Part shown: in pieces, positions 1 through 5,763 of the stretch | How the letters are laid out: the number at the start of each line of letters is the position of its first letter | Numbering within the stretch: position 1 is the first letter of the stretch | Source of the DNA: CAZGHS01 sp964525495 | GTDB taxonomy: Bacteria; Patescibacteriota; Microgenomatia; JALYQM01 | Direction: 5' to 3' | Assembly: GCA_964525495.1 (NCBI GenBank) | Contig: CAZGHS010000017.1 | Coordinates: 1 to 20,497, forward strand | Length of the DNA: 20,497 nucleotides | Notes under the pieces: model-generated | The model's input: the letters and a program-made list of their open reading frames with translations, nothing else | What the model was told of the DNA's origin: nothing | The model's database searches: none | Translations under genes and position numbers: made by a program

Positions 1-1245
1 AGAGATAACTGGCTCTGGGAATGTTATAGATTCCAAAACAATTGGTTTATCTTCATCACATAAAGTATCCCCGGTATGTGTTTTTGACAAACCGACAACT
101 CCGACGATCTCTCCTGCGTATGCTTCTTCAATCTGCTCCTGCTTATTAGCGTGCATCAAATACAAACGTCCAATACGCTCTTTATGTCCTTTAGTTGAGT
201 TATACGCATATGAACCAGCTTTAATAGTTCCAGAATACACGCGGATATAGGTTAATTTACCAACATAAGGATCAACTTGAATCTTAAAAGCTAAACCAGA
301 AAACGCGTCATCATTAGTTGTCTGACGAGTTATTTCCTCATCTGTCTGTGGATCAGTACCAGTCACATGTCCGACATCCACTGGAGATGGAAGATAATCT
401 ATAACTGCATCCAACAAAATCTGTACACCTTTATTACGCAGTGAAGATCCAGCCAAAACTGGCACAATCTTGTATGCAATACAAGCTGCACGAAGCGCTT
501 TTTTCAACTCTTCAACTGACATCTCAGCGCCATCTAAAAATTTCTGCATCAAGAGATCATCTGTTTCTGCAATCTTCTCGATCAATATCTGTCGATGTTT
601 CTCGATCTCTTCTTTCATCTCTTCAACAACTTCTGGAGCTTCAACAAATTTTGCACCAGTCTCATCACCCTGCCACACCCATGCAGTACGAGTCAAAAGA
701 TCAACCACACCACGGAAAGAATTCTCAGCACCTATAGGCAAATTGTACGCCACTGCTGGAGCTGCAAGTCGCTCGTGGATTGATTTAATTGTTGCAAAGA
801 AATCTGCACCAAGCTTATCCATTTTGTTAACAAAACAGATACGTGGTACTTTATATTTATCTGCTTGTCGCCACACAGTTTCTGACTGTGATTGCACACC
901 CTCTTCAGCGTCCAAAACAGTTACGCCACCATCTAGCACGCGGAGTGATCGCTCTACTTCTGCAGTAAAATCAACGTGTCCTGGAGTATCAATGATATTG
1001 ATACGATTATCTTTCCAGAAAGCTGTGATAGCAGCAGATACGATAGTAATACCTCGCTCTTTTTCTTGCTCCATCCAGTCAGTTGTTGTATTACCTTCGT
1101 CAATATCTCCCAACTTATAATTCTTTCCTGTATAGAAAAGAATACGCTCGGTAGTTGTTGTCTTACCTGCGTCAATGTGCGCAATAATACCGATGTTTCG
1201 GATCTTATCGAGCGGATATAATCTATTTGTCGTAGCTTGTGCCAT
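1..1245 (-). CDS. fusA: Elongation factor G, N-terminal 415 residues (runs off the left edge)
   Basis: EF-G is the GTPase that drives ribosomal translocation and, with RRF, ribosome recycling. The frame is open from the ATG at 1245 to base 1. Near the N-terminus it reads NIGIIAHIDAGKTTTTERI (G1/P-loop), followed by switch I RGITI, G3 DTPGH and G4 NKMD, all in the order and spacing of the family. About 415 of roughly 700 residues are present: the G domain and most of domain II. The start is supported by a weak Shine-Dalgarno (AAGGTG, about 7 nt upstream). The gene closes the str cluster on the same strand as rpsL and rpsG, but three small ORFs and a terminator lie between it and rpsG. The 62-aa ORF at 1274-1462 ends 28 nt upstream and may be cotranscribed. 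The identification is certain; only the 3' part is unseen. Confidence 0.97.
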   Translation of the reverse strand, partial: MAQATTNRLYPLDKIRNIGIIAHIDAGKTTTTERILFYTGKNYKLGDIDEGNTTTDWMEQEKERGITIVSAAITAFWKDNRINIIDTPGHVDFTAEVERSLRVLDGGVTVLDAEEGVQSQSETVWRQADKYKVPRICFVNKMDKLGADFFATIKSIHERLAAPAVAYNLPIGAENSFRGVVDLLTRTAWVWQGDETGAKFVEAPEVVEEMKEEIEKHRQILIEKIAETDDLLMQKFLDGAEMSVEELKKALRAACIAYKIVPVLAGSSLRNKGVQILLDAVIDYLPSPVDVGHVTGTDPQTDEEITRQTTNDDAFSGLAFKIQVDPYVGKLTYIRVYSGTIKAGSYAYNSTKGHKERIGRLYLMHANKQEQIEEAYAGEIVGVVGLSKTHTGDTLCDEDKPIVLESITFPEPVIS

Positions 1246-1273
1246 AAATTTTCACCTTACTTATTAATAATAT

Positions 1274-1462
1274 TTATTTGACTCGTCTTAAAAATGGTAT
1301 AACTCTAGCTTTTTTGTGCTTTTTCAAACCTCTATCTTCTAATTCTTCAATCACTCGTTCTCTTGCTATCCCAGGCAATTCACGTATATTCTGAACGGTA
1401 ACACCGGTCCTATTCAAAATACTAATTACCTTCCCTCTTGTTTGCTCTTTATCGCTAGACAT
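1274..1462 (-). CDS. Small basic orphan protein (62 aa) directly upstream of fusA
   Basis: The product begins MSSDKEQTRGKV and ends in a basic tail (KKHKKARVIPFLRRVK). I recognise no family. The middle part (NIRELPGIARERVIEELEDRG) looks helical and the composition suits a nucleic-acid- or ribosome-binding peptide, which is inference. A TTG codon at 1477 extends the frame, but the ATG at 1462 is preferred because the T-tract of a terminator lies at 1476-1481. There is no Shine-Dalgarno, so if translated it may start from a very short leader; a TATAAT sits in the loop of that terminator (1502-1507). It lies 28 nt before fusA on the same strand. It could be a fusA leader ORF rather than an independent gene. 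Confidence 0.6.
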   Translation of the reverse strand: MSSDKEQTRGKVISILNRTGVTVQNIRELPGIARERVIEELEDRGLKKHKKARVIPFLRRVK

Positions 1463-1475
1463 ATGGTTAACCAAC

Positions 1476-1524
1476 AAAAAACGCCACAGGTTTTGAAGTA
1501 AATTATACTACAAAATCTCTGGCG
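1476..1524 (-). terminator. Terminator ahead of the fusA unit, with a -10-like box in its loop
   Basis: Arms 1482-1495 and 1511-1524 pair over 14 positions with two mismatches and are followed on the minus strand by T6 (1476-1481). The 15-nt loop holds TATAAT in the minus orientation (1502-1507). It would end transcripts of the 65-aa gene at 1614-1811 and insulate fusA from rpsL-rpsG. Confidence 0.75.
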
Positions 1525-1613
1525 TCGAAATCATGTTCTCCTAAAAAAGGAACCTATCGAATTCGAAAAACCAATTCAATTTTACTACAAATCCCCGCAA
1601 ACACAATAACTCA

Positions 1614-1811
1614 TTATTGCTGACCACGTCTTTCTTGCTCTGTCAGTATCCTAAGCTTTGCAAGATTAACTGTTCGAACCGCAGGCTGTTGTTCCTGCTG
1701 CTGAAGCAATCTTCGGTCTGCGGCGGTAAGCTGATCCTGGTCAGGATGACGATGTCGAGACACAGTTCCTGGACGAATTTCTTGGGGTTGAGTCTTTTCT
1801 AGAATAGCCAT
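1614..1811 (-). CDS. Small Gln/Arg-rich orphan protein (65 aa)
   Basis: The product (MAILEKTQPQEIRPGTVSRH at the start) is hydrophilic, with a Gln-rich middle (LLQQQEQQPAV) and a basic C-terminus. No family is recognised. Support comes from signals: a TTGTTA-N16-TATACT promoter (1821-1848) ends 9 nt before the ATG, which suggests a leaderless mRNA, and a terminator lies downstream at 1476-1524. There is no Shine-Dalgarno. It is monocistronic on the same strand as the str genes. It may be a lineage-specific small protein; a spurious ORF is possible. Confidence 0.5.
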   Translation of the reverse strand: MAILEKTQPQEIRPGTVSRHRHPDQDQLTAADRRLLQQQEQQPAVRTVNLAKLRILTEQERRGQQ

Positions 1812-1820
1812 TACAAAAAA

Positions 1821-1848
1821 AGTATACTGCTATAGAAGAAATTAACAA
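1821..1848 (-). promoter_or_regulatory. Promoter of the 65-aa ORF, probably leaderless
   Basis: On the minus strand TTGTTA (1843-1848), a 16-nt spacer and TATACT (1821-1826) precede the ATG at 1811 by 9 nt, so transcription would begin at or next to the start codon. Confidence 0.55.
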
Positions 1849-1869
1849 TAAGAAAAATATAAGGATATT

Positions 1870-2136
1870 TTAGGAAGCTCTACGTAAAGTTTGAGGTACA
1901 CGGCACTGGGACTGTTGCGCAGCTTTTACTTCTATACTAGAAAATCTATGATCTGAGCATCTAGCAGTTTTTGGGTCTCGGTGGCTTGGCTTTAAACCTT
2001 GATTGACTGAGTCAACTAAACGAATTTCACCTCGAAACTGACTTCCCTCTTCAACATTAGAACGCGCTCTGCGGACATCTTCACCGAAGGTACAAAGTCC
2101 ATCGCTCTCTCTATAAAACCTACACAACTCAGCCAT
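1870..2136 (-). CDS. Small Arg/Ser-rich orphan protein (88 aa) downstream of rpsG
   Basis: The ORF starts with ATG 37 nt after the rpsG stop, on the same strand. The product has four Cys at irregular spacing (near residues 5, 15, 60 and 78) and many Arg and Ser residues. No domain is recognised. There is no Shine-Dalgarno; AT-rich sequence (TTTTATTTAAAT) lies immediately upstream and could act as a -10, but no convincing -35 is seen. A short AT-only hairpin follows the stop near 1855-1868. It may be carried by rpsLG read-through. The open frame is real; that it is a gene is only moderately likely. Confidence 0.45.
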   Translation of the reverse strand: MAELCRFYRESDGLCTFGEDVRRARSNVEEGSQFRGEIRLVDSVNQGLKPSHRDPKTARCSDHRFSSIEVKAAQQSQCRVPQTLRRAS

Positions 2137-2172
2137 ATTTAAATAAAACAGGCAGGTTGTATTCCGCCTATC

Positions 2173-2649
2173 TTACCATCTAAAATGTGCAAACGCTTTG
2201 TTTGCATCAGCCATCTTCAGCGTGTTATCACGTTTCTGGATTGCTGCACCAATATTATTCGCTGAGTCTAATAATTCAGCGACTAATTTGTCAGAAAATG
2301 TTTTGTATTCACGATTTGATCGAGATGTTGCAGCAGTGATAATCCAACGAAGCGCCAAAGCTTCACGTCGATCACCACGAACTTCCATAGGAACTTGGTA
2401 AGCAGCTCCACCAACACGTCGAGGACGAACTTCCATACGAGGACCAACATTACGGATAGCTGTTTCAAGCACAACCATAGGGTCTTTACCCATAGCTGTC
2501 AAACGCTCCATAGCGCCGTATACCACGCGCTCAGCGGTACTTTTTTTACCACTGATCATCACACGATTAACCATACGTGTAACTAAACGTGAGTTATACA
2601 CTAAATCACTCTGTAATGTTCGTTTTCTTATTTTTCCACCGCGTGCCAT
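2173..2649 (-). CDS. rpsG: 30S ribosomal protein S7
   Basis: S7 binds the 3' major domain of 16S rRNA and starts assembly of the 30S head. The product is 158 aa, close to the usual ~156, and shows the family pattern from MARGGKIRKR through NVGPRMEVRPRRVGGAAYQVP and the basic RGDRREALALRW segment to the C-terminal AFAHFRW. The ATG at 2649 has an AAGGA Shine-Dalgarno about 12 nt upstream, and the gene begins 30 nt after the rpsL stop, so the two form an operon. In most bacteria fusA follows directly; here about 0.9 kb with three small ORFs intervenes. Confidence 0.97.
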   Translation of the reverse strand: MARGGKIRKRTLQSDLVYNSRLVTRMVNRVMISGKKSTAERVVYGAMERLTAMGKDPMVVLETAIRNVGPRMEVRPRRVGGAAYQVPMEVRGDRREALALRWIITAATSRSNREYKTFSDKLVAELLDSANNIGAAIQKRDNTLKMADANKAFAHFRW

Positions 2650-2679
2650 ATTTTTAAGAATTCCTTCTAGTAACTAATG

Positions 2680-3123
2680 TTATTTCTTTGCAGCTCCCTT
2701 AGCCGCTGCTGCAGCTGCGCCCTTTTTCTGACCATATTTTGAACGACCCTGCATACGCTTTGCAACTCCAGCCGCATCGAGCTTACCACGAATAATGTGA
2801 TACTTCACACCTGGCAAGTCCTTAACACGTCCACCTCGAAGCATAACGATCGAGTGTTCAGCCAAAGAATGACCAATACCTGGAATGTATGCGGTAACTT
2901 CCTTCTTATTTGAAAGTCGAACACGAGCTACTTTTCGAAGAGCTGAGTTAGGCTTTTTAGGAGTCATCGTCTTAACTACAGTACAAACACCACGCTTCTG
3001 TGGGTTAAAGGTGTCGACCATATGTCGCTCACGAGAGTTAAATGATTGACGAAGAGCTGTAGCCTTAAGCTTCTTGCTTGGCGTCTTTCGTCCCTTACGT
3101 ATGAGTTGATTTATTGTAGGCAT
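2680..3123 (-). CDS. rpsL: 30S ribosomal protein S12, with an extra internal segment and an Ala/Lys tail
   Basis: S12 lies at the decoding centre and controls accuracy. The core NPQKRGVCTVV, PKKPNSALRKVARVRL and GGRVKDLPGVKYHIIRG is unmistakable, including the loops where streptomycin-resistance changes occur; the wild-type-like lysines in PKKPNS and GGRVKD are present. The protein has 147 aa against about 124 in E. coli. The excess is an insertion around residues 22-40 (containing SFNSRERHMVDTF) and a C-terminal tail of Ala and Lys after residue ~130. The ATG at 3123 has no Shine-Dalgarno. Instead TTGACA-N16-TATAAT ends 8 nt upstream, so the mRNA is probably leaderless. It is the first gene of the rpsL-rpsG operon. 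Confidence 0.97.
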   Translation of the reverse strand: MPTINQLIRKGRKTPSKKLKATALRQSFNSRERHMVDTFNPQKRGVCTVVKTMTPKKPNSALRKVARVRLSNKKEVTAYIPGIGHSLAEHSIVMLRGGRVKDLPGVKYHIIRGKLDAAGVAKRMQGRSKYGQKKGAAAAAAKGAAKK

Positions 3124-3131
3124 AGCTTGTG

Positions 3132-3159
3132 ATTATAACAAAGGCAAAAATAATGTCAA
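3132..3159 (-). promoter_or_regulatory. rpsL promoter placed for leaderless transcription
   Basis: Minus strand: TTGACA (3154-3159), a 16-nt spacer, TATAAT (3132-3137), both hexamers perfect consensus. Only 8 nt separate the -10 from the rpsL ATG, so the start point should coincide with the start codon or lie within a nucleotide or two of it. Confidence 0.85.
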
Positions 3160-3255
3160 CACGTGAGCGTGAGACACCCGCTTTACCTTCCCTGGTAAAT
3201 ATAAATTCCTCCCTATTATACACAAAAACCCGCACCTGTAAACCTAGGAATATCC

Positions 3256-4353
3256 TTACTTCTTTTTATGATGCCTCGTAGTCAGCACTACTCCGAAAAT
3301 CAAGATAACCACAGCCTGGATCACTCCAATCGCAAGCAATCCCCAACGAGGAGCATTCCCTTCAGCCCCAGTCATAAAAAACCCTGAAAGACTCCCTGCC
3401 TCAGGTACATTAGCCGCAAGTTCTTCATAAACCACTGTCTTCTCAGCTCGCACTGCAGGCACGAGTCCGAAACCATTTCTATCCACTAACGCGAACTCGA
3501 TCGAGGTGTTTCCCTTATTCATTCCGACTAATTCCCCACTTTCAGACGAGATCTTCCATACCCGATCACGAGTTTTAGCTACCAAATATCCATCCTCTGG
3601 TACACGGAAATCCTGCAATGCAGTTGAAAACGCTACTGTTTCACCCGGGACTATGGTATCTGGCAAAGACACTGATGCAATAGTCGGCACGTCCTCGACA
3701 TACGTAAATGAAGACAAAGTCTCGATCACAGGAGAATATGGTCGACCATTCTCGGTATACAGGGCTACTCTGACTGTATGACGACCTGGAGTCAACGCTT
3801 GCTTTACCGTATACATTGCTGGAGTAGTCAATTCCTGTGAATCCCCATCCACCACACCGTCTATAAACACTTGATAATACGTACTCTGATCCTCAAATTG
3901 CTCTTTTCGAAAATCCAGCGCGAAAGTCGGTGTATCTGAATAAATAGTAGCGCCGGTCCTAACATTTGTAAGCTGTAAATACGGTGTCTTCTTCTGATAA
4001 TGGACATAGACGTGCGAGGATACCCTCGGAACGATCGGCTCCCGATTGATCCCAACCAACTCAGCTTCTATCTTATGTGTTCCCAAACGAGGCAGTTGCA
4101 CGACAGCTGAGTCAGTAGCCACATGAGTATAAAATTTACCGTCTAGATAGACTGCTATAACACCAGAGTTAGATGCTTCTTCAGGGCGAGCAGTCAAAGT
4201 AAAGTCAGAAACCGCAAACTTCAAATCAACTCGAAAAGATGTAACCGACTCCTCTGCGGGAGCGACAATAGATAGCTGCTGAGCCGAAACCACGGGGGTA
4301 AATACAAAAAAACTTAGAAACAACAAACCAACTACCAGAAAAATATTCCTCAT
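3256..4353 (-). CDS. Secreted, C-terminally membrane-anchored protein (365 aa), function unknown
   Basis: From the ATG at 4353 the product begins MRNIFLVVGLLFLSFFVF and runs to a predicted cleavage around VSA-QQ, a Sec signal peptide. About 300 residues of alternating beta-type sequence follow, suggesting two or three Ig-like or bacterial surface modules (for example LTPGRHTVRVALY). A transmembrane helix (WGLLAIGVIQAVVILIFGVV) and a basic TTRHHKKK end make it a type I surface protein with most of its mass outside. A TTG at 4380 extends the frame, but TATAGT lies 6 nt before the ATG at 4353, favouring that start and a leaderless mRNA. A role in adhesion or the envelope is inference. Confidence 0.85.
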   Translation of the reverse strand: MRNIFLVVGLLFLSFFVFTPVVSAQQLSIVAPAEESVTSFRVDLKFAVSDFTLTARPEEASNSGVIAVYLDGKFYTHVATDSAVVQLPRLGTHKIEAELVGINREPIVPRVSSHVYVHYQKKTPYLQLTNVRTGATIYSDTPTFALDFRKEQFEDQSTYYQVFIDGVVDGDSQELTTPAMYTVKQALTPGRHTVRVALYTENGRPYSPVIETLSSFTYVEDVPTIASVSLPDTIVPGETVAFSTALQDFRVPEDGYLVAKTRDRVWKISSESGELVGMNKGNTSIEFALVDRNGFGLVPAVRAEKTVVYEELAANVPEAGSLSGFFMTGAEGNAPRWGLLAIGVIQAVVILIFGVVLTTRHHKKK

Positions 4354-4391
4354 ACATATACTATAGAAACACTTGACCAAAAAATCTAGAC

Positions 4392-4420
4392 AAAAAAAGG
4401 CTCCTGCTAGAGGAGCCTTT
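4392..4420 (-). terminator. Intrinsic terminator after the GlsB-like gene
   Basis: A 10-bp perfect stem (4396-4405 with 4411-4420, loop GCTAG) is followed on the minus strand by a run of seven T. This compact terminator is the local comparison for the large nested stem-loops of the accessory block. Confidence 0.9.
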
Positions 4421-4443
4421 AAATAAGTGCTAAATCAAAGATA

Positions 4444-4698
4444 TTAAGCTGTGCGGTTAAGGGCACGTCCGATCATCAATGCAACAACTGCACCGATTAC
4501 TGCGACGAATACACTCCAAATGTTAAAGCCTGTCACGCCAGCGTTCCCAGTAAGGTTAAACAAAAATCCACCCAAAAACGCACCAACTATACCTAAAATA
4601 ACATCTCCAAGCAATCCTTGTGAACGATTAGTTCCCATCACCAAGCTTGCAATCCATCCAGATAAAGCACCTAACACTAACCAAAGTATAACTCCCAT
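4444..4698 (-). CDS. GlsB/YeaQ/YmgE-family stress-response membrane protein
   Basis: The 84-aa product is almost entirely hydrophobic, with three Gly-rich helices: residues ~2-20 (WLVLGALSGWIASLVMG), ~30-50 (LGDVILGIVGAFLGGFLF) and ~60-80 (WSVFVAVIGAVVALMIG). This is the pattern of the YeaQ/GlsB (transglycosylase-associated) family, small inner-membrane proteins commonly induced by stress; their biochemical activity is not settled. The ATG at 4698 has GGAGG 5-6 nt upstream. It lies next to a YtxH-like stress protein on the same strand, 45 nt away, and ends at a compact intrinsic terminator. Confidence 0.9.
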   Translation of the reverse strand: MGVILWLVLGALSGWIASLVMGTNRSQGLLGDVILGIVGAFLGGFLFNLTGNAGVTGFNIWSVFVAVIGAVVALMIGRALNRTA

Positions 4699-4743
4699 AT
4701 ATCCTCCTTATGTATTACATTACTACTATAAACAAATCTTTTC

Positions 4744-5052
4744 CTAGAATATGCTGTCAGAGCCAGTTGAGAATGTGTCATCTGCTGCTGTATCTATCTT
4801 TTTCTTTGTACTCTTTACTTTCTCACCTGCTTCATGCAAGGCATTCCCTGCAGATTCTGAAGCATTATCTACCCATTCTGATGCCTTTTTCTGTACATCT
4901 TGAGTCTTTGCCTGAAGTTTTTTGCGATTATCTGTGCTAGACAGATATGCTGCTGCGGCACCGACTGCAGCGCCTACCAATGCTGCTCCAATTGTTGAAC
5001 CAATAGCATTATTGGTTTTCGCTCTCTGTTCATCATCATGATTGTATTGCAT
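4744..5052 (-). CDS. YtxH-like general stress protein
   Basis: The 102-aa product has a hydrophilic N-terminus, one Ala/Gly-rich helix (residues ~17-38, TIGAALVGAAVGAAAAYLSS), then charged amphipathic sequence of Lys/Glu/Ala repeats (KLQAKTQDVQKKASEWVDNA and so on). This is the layout of YtxH-type proteins, known from the Gram-positive general stress response. The start at 5052 is fixed by an AAGGAGGT Shine-Dalgarno 6 nt upstream. With the GlsB-like gene 45 nt downstream it forms a small stress pair. The family assignment rests on architecture and composition. Confidence 0.75.
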   Translation of the reverse strand: MQYNHDDEQRAKTNNAIGSTIGAALVGAAVGAAAAYLSSTDNRKKLQAKTQDVQKKASEWVDNASESAGNALHEAGEKVKSTKKKIDTAADDTFSTGSDSIF

Positions 5053-5141
5053 GGAACCTCCTTAAATATTTATATTATTAATGTATAGTTACAGTATAAC
5101 AACAGTTTATAGATTTGTCTAGTATGCAATTATGGAAAGGT

Positions 5142-5708
5142 TTAATGCAGGAGAAGTATCACGCGATCGTAATACAAAATAGTCAATGCAAGACAGAAAA
5201 GAACAAGCAACGGATTCACCACAAACATTTCAATCTTTCCACCTGTACGGATACGCATAAACTTAAAAGGAGGAAATCCAAACCGATATTTCCACGGCCA
5301 CACCAAAGGCACACCATCTTTTGTTAAAAAATCAGCAAAAATATGCACCACAAACGAGATCATAAATGCATACCATAAGGCAGGAAGATCAAAACCATTC
5401 TCTGGTGGTATCCGAAAGATAAGCCACTTCGTTAAATACCCCATTATAAAAACACCCAGAATAGAATGCGAAATACTCCGATGTTTACCAAACACCCGTT
5501 CACCAATCTCAGAAATCACCTTACGCCCCGCAGGGACTAAAGTATAAATAACATTATCCTCATTATCCAAATCCGGAGCCAAACTCCCAAGCGACACACA
5601 GATCACACACGCGATCAGCGTCTGCATATTCATATCCACATACGGCCACACCAAAGCAAACGTATATAAAGCCGTAAATCCACACAATTGATGCGTTCTA
5701 CCCACCAT
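5142..5708 (-). CDS. YdjM/DUF457-type membrane-bound predicted metal-dependent hydrolase
   Basis: The 188-aa polytopic protein carries the family's metal-ligand pattern: His near the N-terminus (GRTHQLCG), SLAPDLDN (~residues 41-48), HRSISHSILG (~75-84) and HIFADFLTKDGVPLVWP (~121-137). Three or four membrane helices surround these motifs. The family (LexA-regulated YdjM of E. coli) is predicted to be a metal-dependent hydrolase resembling a membrane phospholipase; the substrate is unknown. The ATG at 5708 has no Shine-Dalgarno; TACACT lies 8 nt upstream, suggesting leaderless transcription. It is divergent from the ATPase gene, the start codons being 55 bp apart. Confidence 0.85.
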   Translation of the reverse strand: MVGRTHQLCGFTALYTFALVWPYVDMNMQTLIACVICVSLGSLAPDLDNEDNVIYTLVPAGRKVISEIGERVFGKHRSISHSILGVFIMGYLTKWLIFRIPPENGFDLPALWYAFMISFVVHIFADFLTKDGVPLVWPWKYRFGFPPFKFMRIRTGGKIEMFVVNPLLVLFCLALTILYYDRVILLLH

Positions 5709-5763
5709 AATTATCCAGTGTACACTATGAGAAAATTTACTTAAAATATGCTATCCTAATCCC
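5709..5763. promoter_or_regulatory. Compact divergent promoter region
   Basis: The 55 bp between two divergent ATGs must hold both promoters. Leftward, TACACT (5717-5722) is 8 nt from the ATG; rightward, TATCCT (5752-5757) is 6 nt from the ATG. Neither gene has a Shine-Dalgarno. The -35 elements are weak by eye. Confidence 0.5.

Noticed and set aside
470..1120. 216-aa open frame on the plus strand
   Set aside because: It is antisense to fusA, whose motifs are unmistakable; its composition is Ser/Thr-rich shadow coding.
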